Assembly: GCA_963753685.1 (NCBI GenBank)
Contig: CAVWDE010000022.1
Coordinates: forward strand, 124,001 to 188,000
Direction: 5' to 3'
DNA: 64,000 nt
Origin: DATAOG01 sp963753685
GTDB taxonomy: Bacteria > Pseudomonadota > Alphaproteobacteria > Geminicoccales > Geminicoccaceae
This document shows positions 1-9,605 of this stretch, one piece after another. Under the pieces are notes generated by a model, which had not been told where the DNA came from, ran no database searches, and saw only the letters and a program-made list of their open reading frames with translations. The stretch's first letter is position 1; each line of letters starts with the position of its first letter. Position numbers and translations under genes: made by a program.

Positions 1-234
1 TTTCCGGGCGGCCTGCCCGATGGCGACGCCATCGCGGCGCTCGCGCAGCGGATCGGTCCGCTCACCGATCCCTCGCCCGGCCGGGCGCTGGCTCTCGACA
101 AGGCGTATCGGCTCATCGTCGAGGAGCAGAGCTACGACCAGGGGCGGGCGCCGATCCTCGCACCGCTCGATGACGCGGTCTGGAAGCAGATCGAGCCAGA
201 CACCGAGACCGGAGTGATCGACCCGGTCGAGTGA
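1..234 (+). CDS. C-terminal fragment of an unrecognised protein
   Basis: An open frame runs from the first base to TGA at 232-234 and gives 77 residues; its start lies outside the window. The piece is mixed and acidic, ends in a D-P-V-E tail, and shows no membrane segment or motif I can name. Codon use has the strong third-position GC of its neighbours, so it is probably a genuine gene end. An overlapping reading in another frame is arginine/serine-rich and looks like a shadow. Function unknown. Confidence 0.45.
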   Translation, partial: FPGGLPDGDAIAALAQRIGPLTDPSPGRALALDKAYRLIVEEQSYDQGRAPILAPLDDAVWKQIEPDTETGVIDPVE

Positions 235-488
235 TCATGTGAAGTGCCGTCTTCGGCCTGCGCAGGAGGTGACCGGAGCGGCCCGCGCCCCGCCCGCCTG
301 CATGATCGTCTGCAGAAAATGAGGGGACGCACGAAGGGAGCACCGGCAAACAAGGGGCTCGCATCCGGGCGCCGACGCTCTGGTCGCCAGGTGCTTGCTC
401 GCCTATGGTGACCCGACGGTGCCAGGGCGGAGCGTTCCAACCCAGGTCCGGCAAGGCGAGCCACGGCCAAGGCTTTGAGGGGGAGGAC

Positions 489-1406
489 ATGAAAGCGACG
501 TTCATCGATTGTCCGCCGTTCCTGCACGAGCTCTACCGCGACGAGATGGCGGCGATCGTGCCCGATCTCGAGATCAACCTCGGCGACCCGTCGCGCGACG
601 AGGTGGTGGCCCTGCTCGCGGATTCGCCGTTCGCGATGAACGATCACACCCTGTTCGACGAAGCGCTGCTCGCGGCCTGCCCAGCGCTCAAGGTCATCGT
701 GTTCCTCGGCACCGGGGCGGCCAGCTACATCGACCTCAAGGCCGCCGAGCGGCTCGGGATCCGCGTGCGCGCCTACGGCGGCTACGGCGATCAGAGCGTC
801 GCCGAGCACGCGCTCGCCCTGATGCTCGCCTCCGCCCGCCAGCTGGCCGCCATGGACCGGACGCTGCGGGCCGGGCGCTGGGAGACCCTGAACAGCATCG
901 AGCTCGCCGGCAAGACCTTGGGCGTGATCGGCACCGGCGGCATCGGCAAGGCCATGATCCGGCTCGGCGCCGGTATCGGCATGCGCGTGGTCGCCTGGAA
1001 CCGGAGCGGCGTGCCGGCCGATCTGCCCTGCGAGGCGCTGGCTCTGGACGAGCTGTTGGCCAGCGCCGACGTGGTCTCGCTGCACCTGGTGCTGAACGAT
1101 CAGACCCGGGGTTTCCTCGATGGCCGCAGGCTCCAGCTGATGAAGCCGGGCGCCATCTTCATCAATACCGCGCGCGGCGCGATCGTCGACGAAGCGGCCC
1201 TGGTCGCGGGCCTCGAGGCCGGGCGGATCGGCCACGCCGGGCTCGACGTGTTCGCCCTGGAGCCGCTTGCGGCCGGCCATCCGCTGACCCGCCTTGCCAA
1301 CGTCACCCTGACCGCGCACGCCGCCTTCGCGACCCGGGAGGCCTCGGCGCGGCTCCTGCGCTTCGCCCTCGAGATCCTGGCCGAGGAGCGCCAGCGGCCC
1401 GGCTGA
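489..1406 (+). CDS. D-2-hydroxyacid dehydrogenase (NAD-dependent)
   Basis: A 305-residue member of the D-isomer-specific 2-hydroxyacid dehydrogenase family, which interconverts 2-keto acids and D-2-hydroxy acids with NAD(P)H in the cytoplasm. The Rossmann motif G-T-G-G-I-G lies near residues 148-153. The catalytic triad appears as Arg229 (N-T-A-R-G), Glu258 (A-L-E-P) and His277 (T-A-H-A-A). An upstream ATG at 405 would add 28 atypical residues. I chose 489 because a GGGGGAGG run sits just upstream and the family fold starts there. Length is normal for the family. The exact substrate (glycerate, glyoxylate, phosphoglycerate) cannot be read from the sequence; a phosphoglycerate-dehydrogenase-like role is possible but the protein lacks an ACT domain. 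Confidence 0.85.
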   Translation: MKATFIDCPPFLHELYRDEMAAIVPDLEINLGDPSRDEVVALLADSPFAMNDHTLFDEALLAACPALKVIVFLGTGAASYIDLKAAERLGIRVRAYGGYGDQSVAEHALALMLASARQLAAMDRTLRAGRWETLNSIELAGKTLGVIGTGGIGKAMIRLGAGIGMRVVAWNRSGVPADLPCEALALDELLASADVVSLHLVLNDQTRGFLDGRRLQLMKPGAIFINTARGAIVDEAALVAGLEAGRIGHAGLDVFALEPLAAGHPLTRLANVTLTAHAAFATREASARLLRFALEILAEERQRPG

Positions 1407-1655
1407 GCGCCGTGCGCGCCGACCGCCGCCCGACCTCAAGCCCTCAGTAACCACAACCGTCTAGACCGAAGTCGGCGGCAAAGGCCCGCCGGCGGGTGCG
1501 CGTCGCCCGGCCGGTCCGGGTTGCCGGTGGCGCTGAGCGCGCCGCGGCCACAAGCCTGAACGAACCGGTGCGGGATGGATCGCGGGTCGGCGCATGGCAT
1601 CGTAGAGCAAGCGGCTGAAGGCAACGCGGATGGGGGCCACTGCCCGGGCCGCCGC

Positions 1656-2842
1656 ATGCCAGGCCACCGGTTCGCCGGCGCCTGTCTGCTGCTCGGCCTC
1701 GCCCTGCTCGGCGCCTGCACCACGGGGCATCCACCGCCCGGCCCGCTCGCGCTCGGCGGACCGCTTCTCGAGCCCCTCGCGGCGCCGGCCCGGCCGACGC
1801 CGCTGGCGGCCGACCTCCGGTCGGTCAAGCCGCCGCTGCCGCGCGGGGTCGGGACAGCGCCCGCACCGCTGCCGGCCCTCCGGCCGGCGCTCGTGGTGCG
1901 GCTGCCGCCGCCCGCGAAGCCGCGGCCGCCCGAATCCGAGCCGCACGTCGCCTGGCTGCCGAAACTGAAGCCGACGATCGGTCGGCCCACCGGGGCCAGC
2001 ACCGATGATCGCCCCTGGCAGCCGGCCGACGGGACGCCGCCGGTCCGGAACCCTAAGGTTCTCTGGCCGCCGCCACCCAAACCGCCGCTGGCGCTCGGGC
2101 CGGCCGACATCGCACCGGCTGCCGGACCGTCTGAGGAGCCGCCCGTCCCGCGCCCCGAGGCGCGACCGATCACCGTCGACCATGGCGGCGCGAGCCGGCC
2201 GCAGGCTGACGCCGCGATCGCGGTCGGCGATCGCGATCAGCGCTTGCAGCGTCTGGACGAAGCGGCCCGGGAGGCGTTGCTCGCGGGCGACCCGGCGGGC
2301 GCGCTCCGGCTCTACGAGCGCCTGTCGAGCGAGGCGCCGGCGGCGCCCGCCGCCCGCCTGGGCCAAGCGATCGCGCTGCAGCAGCTCGGCCGGTCGGCCG
2401 AGGCGCGGGCGGTGTATCAGAGCCTGCTCCAGGCCGATCCCGACGATCTCGGCGCCAAGATCGCGCTGCTCGGGATGGTCGCCGAGCGCGCTCCGGAGGA
2501 GGCCTTGACCCTGCTGCGCCGGCTCGCCCGCGATCATCCGGACGACCACCGCCTGCCGGCGCAGATCGCGATTGTGCTGGCCGCTCAGGGCGACCTCGCC
2601 GGCGCGATCGTCGCCGCGCGCCGGGCGGTAGCGCTCGCGCCGGCCAATCTCGGCTATCGGACCAATCTCGCCGTCCTGCTCGATCGGGCGGGCCAGAGCG
2701 GCGCCGCGGTCGAGCAGTACCAAAATGCGCTCGAGCTCGCGACCTCAGCGGTGCCGCGACCACCCAGCTCGACGCGATCGCCGCCCGCCTGCACCATCTG
2801 CGTCAGCCGCCGCCACCGCCGGCCGCGAGCCCGACCCGCTGA
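1656..2842 (+). CDS. TPR lipoprotein of the pilus locus (frameshift near 2740)
   Basis: The predicted product begins with a lipoprotein signal peptide (hydrophobic stretch, then L-L-G-A-C). A long proline/arginine-rich linker follows, then TPR repeats over roughly the last 170 residues, as in PilF/TadD-like pilotins and assembly factors. I chose ATG 1656 because it gives a clean signal peptide. As printed, the frame runs to 2873 with a nonsensical arginine-rich tail. Adding one base near 2740 gives a natural ending (D-L-S-G-A-A-T-T-Q-L..., Pro-rich) and a stop at 2842, for about 395 residues. It is the first gene of the cluster with the PilT-like ATPase and the secretin, so a role in secretin or pilus assembly is likely. 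That role is inferred from context. Confidence 0.65.
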
Positions 2843-2994
2843 TCGGGCCCGCGGACTATCGCGGCTGGCTTAAGGCTATCTTCATCAACAATCGCTTGAC
2901 TCCGATCGCCCCGATCCTGAGCGCGATCCGCGGGCGACGCGGCGGGCGCAGCCCCGCAGGGTGCGCGAGCGAGCCCGCAGCGCCGGGGGATTGC

Positions 2995-4126
2995 ATGGAC
3001 ATCGACCGGCTTTTGCAGCTTGCGATCGATCACGCCGCCTCCGACCTGCATCTGTCCGGCGGCAACCCGCCCATGCTGCGGATCGATGGCGAGATCCGGG
3101 CGCTCGACGCGCCGCCGCTTTCGGGCGCCGAGATCGACCGCCTGCTGCACACCGTGCTCAATGAGCCGCAGCGGACCGCGTTCGCCGCCGACCTCGAGAT
3201 CGACGTCGCCATCGCGCACGCCTCGGGCACCCGCTTCCGCCTCAACGGCTTCACCAATCGCGCCGGCGCGGCGGCGGTGTTCCGGATCATCCCGTCCGAG
3301 GTGCCGACGCTGGAGCAGCTCGGCGCCCCCCGGGTGCTGGCGAGGAATGCGGGCCTGGCCAAAGGCCTGGTCCTGGTCACCGGGCCGACCGGCAGCGGCA
3401 AATCGACCACGCTTGCCGCCCTGATCGGCCATATCAACGCGACCTACAGCCGGCATATTCTGACGATCGAGGACCCGATCGAGTTCCTGCACGATTCGAA
3501 ACGCTCGCTGATCAACCAGCGCGAGGTCGGGCGCGACACCCGCTCCTTCGCGCGCGCTGCGCAGCGCCCTGCGCGCCGATCCCGACGTCATCCTGGTCGG
3601 CGAGCTGCGCGACTACGAGACCATCGCCCTCGCGCTGACCGCAGCCGAGACCGGCCATCTGGTGCTCGCGACCCTGCACACGACCTCGGCCGCCAAGACG
3701 ATCGGCCGGCTGGTCGATGCCGTCCCTTCCGGGGACAAGGCCATGGTGCGGACCATGCTCAGCAGCTCGCTGCTGGCGGTGATCGCGCAGGTCCTCCTCA
3801 AGCGCGCCGATGGCGCCGGGCGGATCGCCGCCTACGAGGTCCTGGTCGGCAACACCGCGATCGCCAATCTGATCCGCGAGAACCAGATCGCGCAGATCAA
3901 CTCGATGATCCAGACCGGCGCCCGCTTCGGCATGCAGCTGATGCCCGAGGCGATCCAGGCGCTGGTCGCCGCCGGGCGGATCGACCGGGCGGAGGCGCAG
4001 CGCGCGCTGCAGGCGCTCGGCGACGAGCCGGCTCCCGACGCCCTGGCGCTCGCGGGCGAGCCGACGCTGTCCGCGGGCGCGCGCACGCCCGGGATCGGCA
4101 CGACCTCATCCGGCTACCGCTTTTGA
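2995..4126 (+). CDS. pilT: PilT/GspE-family pilus ATPase (frameshift near 3553)
   Basis: A hexameric ATPase of the PilT type that powers pilus retraction at the inner membrane. The first half has the PilT N-terminal fold (S-D-L-H-L near residues 16-20) and Walker A G-P-T-G-S-G-K-S-T at 130-138. The frame breaks in a GCGCGC run near 3553, where two bases seem to be missing. The next frame continues with Walker B (P-D-V-I-L-V-G-E-L-R-D) and the His box (T-G-H-L-V-L-A-T-L-H-T-T-S-A). Corrected length is about 377 residues, normal for PilT. All motifs are intact, so the break is probably a sequence error. No PilB-type extension ATPase or PilC platform protein is seen in the window. Confidence 0.85.
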
Positions 4127-4247
4127 GCCGGCCCCGGCCCCTCCTCGCGGTCCGACGTCGGCCTGGCCAACCCCCGCCGATCCGCGCCCATCCCGCCGCG
4201 GGCTGGGGCCGGGCCGGGCGCTGCTCGCGACCCTGCTCGGGCTCGGC

Positions 4248-6104
4248 ATGCTCGCCGCCTGCCACGGCCAGATCCCGGTCATGGATCAGGACCGTTACGC
4301 CGGCCTGACGCGCGACGATTTCCGCACCGCGCTCGAGCCGCGGCCGGCGCCCCCGTACGCCCCCGAGGCATCGACCAGCGGCCCGCCGATCCCCGATCTG
4401 CGGCCCCTGGTCGAGCTGCCGCCGCCCTTGTCGGCGGCCGAGCGCAAGCCGGTCTCGATCGCGGTCGACGAGACCGTGCCGCTCAAGGACGTCCTGATCG
4501 AGCTCGCGCGCAAGGCCGAGGTCGACCTCAAGCTCGACCCGCGGATCGAGGGCGGCGTCATCCTGACCATGCGTGAGCGGCCGCTGCGCGAGGTGATCGA
4601 GCGGATCGCGGACCTCGCCGGCCTGCGCTTCGAGTTTCACGGCAGCAGCCTCAGGATCGAGCTCGACGAGCCCTACTACGTCAACTACCGGGTCGACTAT
4701 CTGCACCTGGTGCGCGCGGCCAACAGCCGGGTCGACACCTCGGTCAACGTGATGGGCAGCGACCAGGCCGGCGCCGACGGCAATGCCTCGACGAGCACGG
4801 TCGCCGGCCAGTCGGTGGCGGACTTCTGGCAGGAGCTCGAGGCGAGCCTGAGCCAGATCCTGAACAACTCCCGCCCCCAGGGCCTGACCGTGATGCCGGC
4901 CGCGGCGCCACCGCCGGGCGGCCCGCCCGCCGCCACCCAGCCGGGCGCCACCACCGCCGGCCCGGGCGCGCCGAACCCCGGTGCGCCCGGCAACGGCGCC
5001 CCGAGCACCGGCGCCGCGCCGAATGGAGCGGCCGCGCCGCCGGCCCAGCCACCCGCCCAATCATCCGCGCCATCCGCCGCGCCGCCGCCGGTCATCGTGG
5101 CGATGCCCGCGCCGGCGGCCGTCGCCGTCGCCACCCTGAGCGAGGGCCAGTTCACGACCAATCGGCAGGCCGGCGTCGTCTCGATGTTCGGCACCAGCCG
5201 CCAGCAACGGCTGGTCGCCGCCTATCTGTCGGAGCTGCGCGAATTGATTGGCCGCCACGTCCTGATCGAGGCCAAGATCCTCGAGGTCGCGCTGTCGGAC
5301 GAGTTCAGCTCCGGGATCAACTGGCGCGCCGTGTTCGGCGATGCGACCATCGCAGAGCCGCTCGGCATCCGCGTGGTGGCGCCGCCGTTCAACAACCCGC
5401 TGCAGGCCACCGCCGGCGTGGTCGCGGCTGCCTTCGACAACAGCGATCTCGACGTGATCGCCCATTTCATCCAGCGCTTCGGCACGGTGCGCACGCTCTC
5501 GAGCCCCAGGCTCACGGTCCTCCAGAACCAGACCGCGGTCCTCAAGGTCGCCGAGAACCAGGTGTTCTTCCGCCTGAACTTCGAGCGCGTCGAGCGCGAC
5601 AACGGCGACGAGAACGTCAACATCAGCAGCGAGATCCGGACCGTCCCGATCGGCGTGATCATGACCGTCCAGCCGTCGATCAATCGCGCGACCGACGAGA
5701 TCAGCCTGGCGCTGCGGCCGACCGTGACCCGGGTGGTGGCCCTGGTCGACGACCCAGCGGTCTCGATCGCCTCGAACAACACGGTCGCCTCGGAGATCCC
5801 GGTGGTCGCGGTTCAGGAACTCGATTCGGTGGTCACGATGCGCTTGGGCCAGGTCGTGGTCATGGGCGGCCTGATGCGCGACATCGCGACCGCCACCGAC
5901 AGCGGCGTGCCGGTGCTCGGCCAGCTGCCGGGCCTCGGCTACCTGTTCAAGGCGCGCGACGAGAGCACCCAGAAGACCGAGCTCGTGGTGTTCCTCAGGG
6001 CGACCATCCGCGACGACCAGAGCGGCATCGCACCGGTCGATGCCGACCTCTACCGGGAATTCGGTCGCGACCGCCGGCCGTTCCCGATGCCGGGCGGCCA
6101 ATGA
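4248..6104 (+). CDS. Secretin of the MshL/PilQ/GspD family
   Basis: Outer-membrane secretin subunit of 618 residues as called. Residues about 65-140 form the N-terminal secretin/TonB-like domain. A long Pro/Ala/Gly linker follows (about 205-285), then a canonical secretin core ending in V-P-V-L-G-Q-L-P-G-L-G-Y-L-F-K and K-T-E-L-V-V-F-L. The short N-terminus and linker resemble MshL-type secretins. Start is uncertain: an in-frame hydrophobic stretch ending in L-A-A-C begins before this ATG and looks like a lipoprotein signal, yet no in-frame ATG, GTG or TTG exists between the pilT stop and 4248. A CTG start (about 4203 or 4221) or a nearby indel is possible. The gene follows the PilT-like gene closely and should form the pilus exit pore. 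Confidence 0.88.
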   Translation: MLAACHGQIPVMDQDRYAGLTRDDFRTALEPRPAPPYAPEASTSGPPIPDLRPLVELPPPLSAAERKPVSIAVDETVPLKDVLIELARKAEVDLKLDPRIEGGVILTMRERPLREVIERIADLAGLRFEFHGSSLRIELDEPYYVNYRVDYLHLVRAANSRVDTSVNVMGSDQAGADGNASTSTVAGQSVADFWQELEASLSQILNNSRPQGLTVMPAAAPPPGGPPAATQPGATTAGPGAPNPGAPGNGAPSTGAAPNGAAAPPAQPPAQSSAPSAAPPPVIVAMPAPAAVAVATLSEGQFTTNRQAGVVSMFGTSRQQRLVAAYLSELRELIGRHVLIEAKILEVALSDEFSSGINWRAVFGDATIAEPLGIRVVAPPFNNPLQATAGVVAAAFDNSDLDVIAHFIQRFGTVRTLSSPRLTVLQNQTAVLKVAENQVFFRLNFERVERDNGDENVNISSEIRTVPIGVIMTVQPSINRATDEISLALRPTVTRVVALVDDPAVSIASNNTVASEIPVVAVQELDSVVTMRLGQVVVMGGLMRDIATATDSGVPVLGQLPGLGYLFKARDESTQKTELVVFLRATIRDDQSGIAPVDADLYREFGRDRRPFPMPGGQ

Positions 6105-6203
6105 GCGCCGCGCGCCTGATCGGCGTCGGGCCCACGCATCGCGACCGGACGCCCGGCCGGCGCCGGCGCGGCGCTCCGGCCTCTGGTCGGCTATCTGCTG
6201 CGG

Positions 6204-6932
6204 GTGGCGCTCGGCGAGCGTCTGCTCGTGACCCTGCTCGCAAGCTTCGGTGCGAGCGCCGCGCTCGCGGTCTTCCTCGGCAGCACGGCGCTGGTCGAGC
6301 AGCGCGAGTTCGCGGCGGTGCTCGCGGCCAGCGCCGCCCGGCTGGTGGTCGTCCTGGCCCTCGTCCTGTTCACCTGCTTCCACGTCCGCCGCGCCTTCGA
6401 GACGGGCGAGGTCGAGCTGCTGCTGGCGCGGCCGGTCGCGCGCTCGGACTTCGTGCTCGCCCACATCCTGACGCTGGTCGTCTGCACCGCCCTGATCACC
6501 GCGCTCGCGGGCCTCATGGTCGGCGCGATCGCCCGGCCGGGCCTGGCCGCGGCCGGCTGGTGGACGCTCAGCCTGTTCGTCGAGGGCACGCTCGCGGCGG
6601 TGGCGGCGCTGTTCTTCGCGCTCGCGCTGCGCAGCGCCGTGACCAGCGCGCTCGCCTGTCTCGGGCTGTACGCGCTCGGCCGCATGATCGGCCTGCTCGG
6701 CGGCATCGCCGCGGCCGAGGTCGAGCCCGGACCAATCGCCTGGACCCTCAATCATTTGATCGGCCTGCTCGCGCTGGTCCTGCCGCGGCTCGATCTGTTG
6801 AGCCGGAGCGACTGGCTGGTGCACGGCGTCGGCGACGCGACCGGGCTCGGCCCGGCGCTGTTCCAGAGCGCCCTCTACATCGTCCTCCTGGGCGCGGCCG
6901 CGAGCTTCGACTTCGGCCGCCGCCCCCTGTGA
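6204..6932 (+). CDS. Six-helix ABC-2-type-permease-like membrane protein
   Basis: A 242-residue integral membrane protein with about six hydrophobic segments. The motif F-E-T-G-E-V-E-L-L-L-A-R-P-V-A-R-S near residues 65-81 resembles ABC-2 transporter permeases. GTG 6204 is the called start, but the same frame upstream reads A-A-L-R-P-L-V-G-Y-L-L-R, which also looks like protein, and an ATG at 6101 overlaps the secretin stop in another frame. The true start may therefore be 6101 with an indel between. No ATPase partner is adjacent. Its position inside a pilus cluster suggests a membrane assembly component; function is inferred only. Confidence 0.6.
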   Translation: MALGERLLVTLLASFGASAALAVFLGSTALVEQREFAAVLAASAARLVVVLALVLFTCFHVRRAFETGEVELLLARPVARSDFVLAHILTLVVCTALITALAGLMVGAIARPGLAAAGWWTLSLFVEGTLAAVAALFFALALRSAVTSALACLGLYALGRMIGLLGGIAAAEVEPGPIAWTLNHLIGLLALVLPRLDLLSRSDWLVHGVGDATGLGPALFQSALYIVLLGAAASFDFGRRPL

Positions 6933-7658
6933 ACCGCAGGCGCAGCCTTGGCGTCGTGCTCGCCGCCCTCGCGGCGCATGGCGCGCTCGCGTTCCAGCAC
7001 CGCGACGTGCAGGCCGGCTGGCCGGGGGTGCCGAGCCCGCCGCCGGCGGCCGCCGCGCCGCTCCTGACGCTCGGCGACGAGCAGCTGTTCTACCGGGCCG
7101 CGGCCTTCGGCCTGCAGAACATGGGCGACGGCGGCGGCCGGATCGTGCCGCTCGCCGAACTACGACTACCACCGGCTCGACGCCTGGTTCCGCCTGCTCG
7201 ACCGGTTCGACCCCAAGGCGCACTACGTGCCGACGCTCGCCGGCTGGTACTTCGGCCAGACCTTTGAGCCCGCCGATCTGCGCCGGATCGTCGCCTATCT
7301 GAGCGCGGTCGGCGCGCGCGATCCGGCGCGCAACTGGCCCTGGCTCGCCCAGGCCGTCTACCTCGCCCGCCATCGCCTGCACGATCTGCCGCTGGCCCTC
7401 CAGATCGCCCGCCATCTGGCGGGCCTCGCCGGCACCGCAGCGCCGCTCTGGGTCCAGCAGATGCCCGCCTTCGTGCTGGCCCAGGTGGGCGAGCGCGAGG
7501 CCGCCCGCGATCTGCTCCTGACCATCCTTGCGACCGACCGCGATCTGCCCGACGACGAGCGCGCCTTCATGCACGCCTGCTCGACCGGCCGCCGGCCGAC
7601 CCCGGGATCGCCGGCAGCCGCCCGCCAGGCGGCGCCAGCGCCGCCAAGATCGCCTTAG
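6929..7658 (+). CDS. Unknown membrane-anchored protein of the pilus locus (frameshift near 7159)
   Basis: GTG 6929 overlaps the preceding stop by four bases (GTGA), so the two genes are translationally coupled. The N-terminus is a signal-anchor-like helix (V-V-L-A-A-L-A-A-H-G-A-L). The frame breaks near 7159, where one base appears missing (A-E-N-Y-D-Y reading restored). The rest is helical and TPR-like, with a W-F-R-L-L-D-R-F-D-P-K-A-H-Y-V-P segment and repeated A-R-H motifs. The last 20-30 residues may be affected by a further indel, because another frame there reads more naturally. The predicted length is about 240 residues. I do not recognise the family; it is probably a pilus accessory protein by context. 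Confidence 0.5.
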
Positions 7659-7812
7659 TCATATTTGGTTAAGACCTAAGTATCCGCGGCGCACACATCT
7701 TGCGAAAATTCATGGCTTGTTATCGCTTTGCTGGCAAGACGAAGGTGATCTCGGATCACCGGGTCGCCAGACGAGCGATCGCCACGGTCGGACCAGCAAG
7801 GAACTGAGACGC

Positions 7813-8553
7813 ATGACCGGTCCCCAAGCGCGTCCTGAAGCGCATCCCGAAGCGCATCCTGTCCACGCGCCGGCCGACGGCGGACCGGAGCAGGGTTTCA
7901 CGCTGGTCGAGCTGGCGATCGTCCTGGTGATTATCGGCCTGATCATCGGCGGCATTCTCAAGGGCCAGGAGCTGATCGCCAGCGCCCGCCTGAAGTCGAC
8001 CATGACGCAGATCGACGCGGTGCGCGCCGCGGTCGCCACCTTCCAGGACAAGTATGGCGCGCTGCCGGGCGACTACATCGGCGGCCAGGCGCAGCTCGGG
8101 ACGCCGAACGGCATCACCTGGAGCGCGCCGGCGTGCGACGGCTCCAATCAGCACTGCGATGGCGACGGCACGATCGAGGGCAACGGGATCACCAACGAGA
8201 CCCTGCTGTTCTGGCAGCATCTGGCGCTCGGCAATCTGATCTCAGGCATCGAGGTCGCCGCCGCCCCCAGCGCCTCGATCGGCGCCGGCATCCCCTCGGC
8301 GGCGATCGGCGGCGGTCTCGCGGTCCAGAATCAGAGCATCGGCGGCCTGACGGCCACCTGGATGCGGCTCGGCAACGGCGCCAACCTCACGACCGGGGTC
8401 GCGAGCGCGCTCGAGGCCGAAACCATCGACCGCGAGGTCGACGATGGCCGCCCGGACACCGGCTCGGTCCGCACCACCACGGCCGCCTGCATCAATGCCG
8501 GCGCCTACAATCCGGCCGGCGATCTGTGCCTGATGTACTTCGAGCTGAACTAG
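7813..8553 (+). CDS. Type IV pilin / type II secretion pseudopilin
   Basis: A 246-residue prepilin. A 28-residue leader ends in P-E-Q-G and is followed by F-T-L-V-E-L-A-I-V-L-V-I-I-G, the prepilin peptidase cleavage and N-methylation site, with Glu at mature position 5. The first mature helix is the usual hydrophobic assembly domain. The globular part has paired cysteines (C-D-G-S-N-Q-H-C and a later C...C near the C-terminus) typical of disulfide-bonded pilins. ATG 7813 is preceded by AAGGA. The leader is long and repeats P-E-A-H. It sits 157 bases after the accessory gene, so it may have its own promoter in the AT-richer spacer. It probably builds the fibre served by the secretin and the PilT-like ATPase. 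Confidence 0.85.
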   Translation: MTGPQARPEAHPEAHPVHAPADGGPEQGFTLVELAIVLVIIGLIIGGILKGQELIASARLKSTMTQIDAVRAAVATFQDKYGALPGDYIGGQAQLGTPNGITWSAPACDGSNQHCDGDGTIEGNGITNETLLFWQHLALGNLISGIEVAAAPSASIGAGIPSAAIGGGLAVQNQSIGGLTATWMRLGNGANLTTGVASALEAETIDREVDDGRPDTGSVRTTTAACINAGAYNPAGDLCLMYFELN

Positions 8554-8575
8554 CGCCGCCGGCAGGGCCAGGCCG

Positions 8576-9502
8576 GTGTCGCCGGCGCCGGCGACACCTC
8601 GCGCCCGCTGGCGCCTGACCCTGGGCGCCGGGCGCCGCCGCGGGCGACCCCTGGCGCCGCCCCAGCGCGCCCACGCGCTACCCTTGCCACGGCCTCGACG
8701 CGGCCAGCAGGGCTTCACGCTGATCGAGCTCGCGATCGTCATGGCGGTCGCCGGCCTGATGCTCGCGGGCACCATGAAGCTGCTCGGCGGCCAGCTCGAT
8801 CAGAGCCGGCTCAAGACCACCCGCGACCGGCTCAGGATGGCGTATGACGCGCTGACGTCCTACTACGTGACCCACGCCTACCTCCCCTGCCCGGCCGATG
8901 GCGCGCTCGCGGACTCGGACGCCAACTACGGCCGCGCCCAGCCGGAAACCAGCGGCAGCTGCACCGGGGTCGCGGCGACCCACCGGGTGCTGCCCTGGCG
9001 CACCCTCGGCCTGCAGGAGGAGTTGTCGTACGACGGCTGGCACCAGCGGCTGACCTATCAGGTCAGCGCGCCGCTGACCACCGCCGGCGCCGCCGGGCCG
9101 GGCGACCTCTCGATCCACGACGGCGCGCAGGGCGTCGCCGGCACGACCGAGATCAGCGCGGCGGCCGCCTTCATCGTCATCAGCCACGGCGAGAACGGCC
9201 TCGGCGCCTGGCTGCAGAGCGGCCAGCGCAAGACCACCGCCGGCATCGGGCCCCACGAGGCCGAGAATACCGACGGCGCCGCCCCCTTCGTCGACAAGGC
9301 GCCGAGCCAGGCGGTCGGCGACGAGTTCGACGATCTGGTGATCTGGCGCGAGAAGGGGGTGCTGGCGCAGGCCGCGGGCGCGGTGTTCTCCGGCACGGTC
9401 TGCACGGCCGCGAACAACCTCTGGACCACTTACAGCTGCGCCGGCGGCGGCGGCGCCGACGAATGCCTGGCCGCGGCCGCGATCCGCGCGCGCTGCAGCT
9501 AG
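8576..9502 (+). CDS. Second, longer prepilin-like protein
   Basis: A 308-residue protein with a prepilin site R-R-G-Q-Q-G followed by F-T-L-I-E-L-A-I-V-M-A-V-A-G near residues 41-60. The 46-residue leader before the cleavage Gly is strongly basic (many Arg) and unusually long. It depends on a GTG start, and no closer ATG precedes the motif. The mature region contains L-P-C-P-A-D-G-A-L (often seen in large minor pilins) and several cysteines. It follows the first pilin by 22 bases and is probably co-transcribed. A tip or minor pilin role is likely. A start closer to the cleavage site (for example a TTG near 8682) cannot be excluded. Confidence 0.75.
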   Translation: MSPAPATPRARWRLTLGAGRRRGRPLAPPQRAHALPLPRPRRGQQGFTLIELAIVMAVAGLMLAGTMKLLGGQLDQSRLKTTRDRLRMAYDALTSYYVTHAYLPCPADGALADSDANYGRAQPETSGSCTGVAATHRVLPWRTLGLQEELSYDGWHQRLTYQVSAPLTTAGAAGPGDLSIHDGAQGVAGTTEISAAAAFIVISHGENGLGAWLQSGQRKTTAGIGPHEAENTDGAAPFVDKAPSQAVGDEFDDLVIWREKGVLAQAAGAVFSGTVCTAANNLWTTYSCAGGGGADECLAAAAIRARCS

Positions 9503-9605
9503 AGGAGCAGCCGTCCCGTCAACCCGCGACCGGATCAGCGCCGGAGAGCTTTTCGCGCACGCCGACACGCGCGCGCTGCCACGCCCCCGCCGACCCCGCC
9601 GACGC

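Noticed and set aside
5061..7574. An 837-codon minus-strand frame across the secretin and pilus genes
   Set aside because: Shadow frame crossing three real genes; no recognisable motif.
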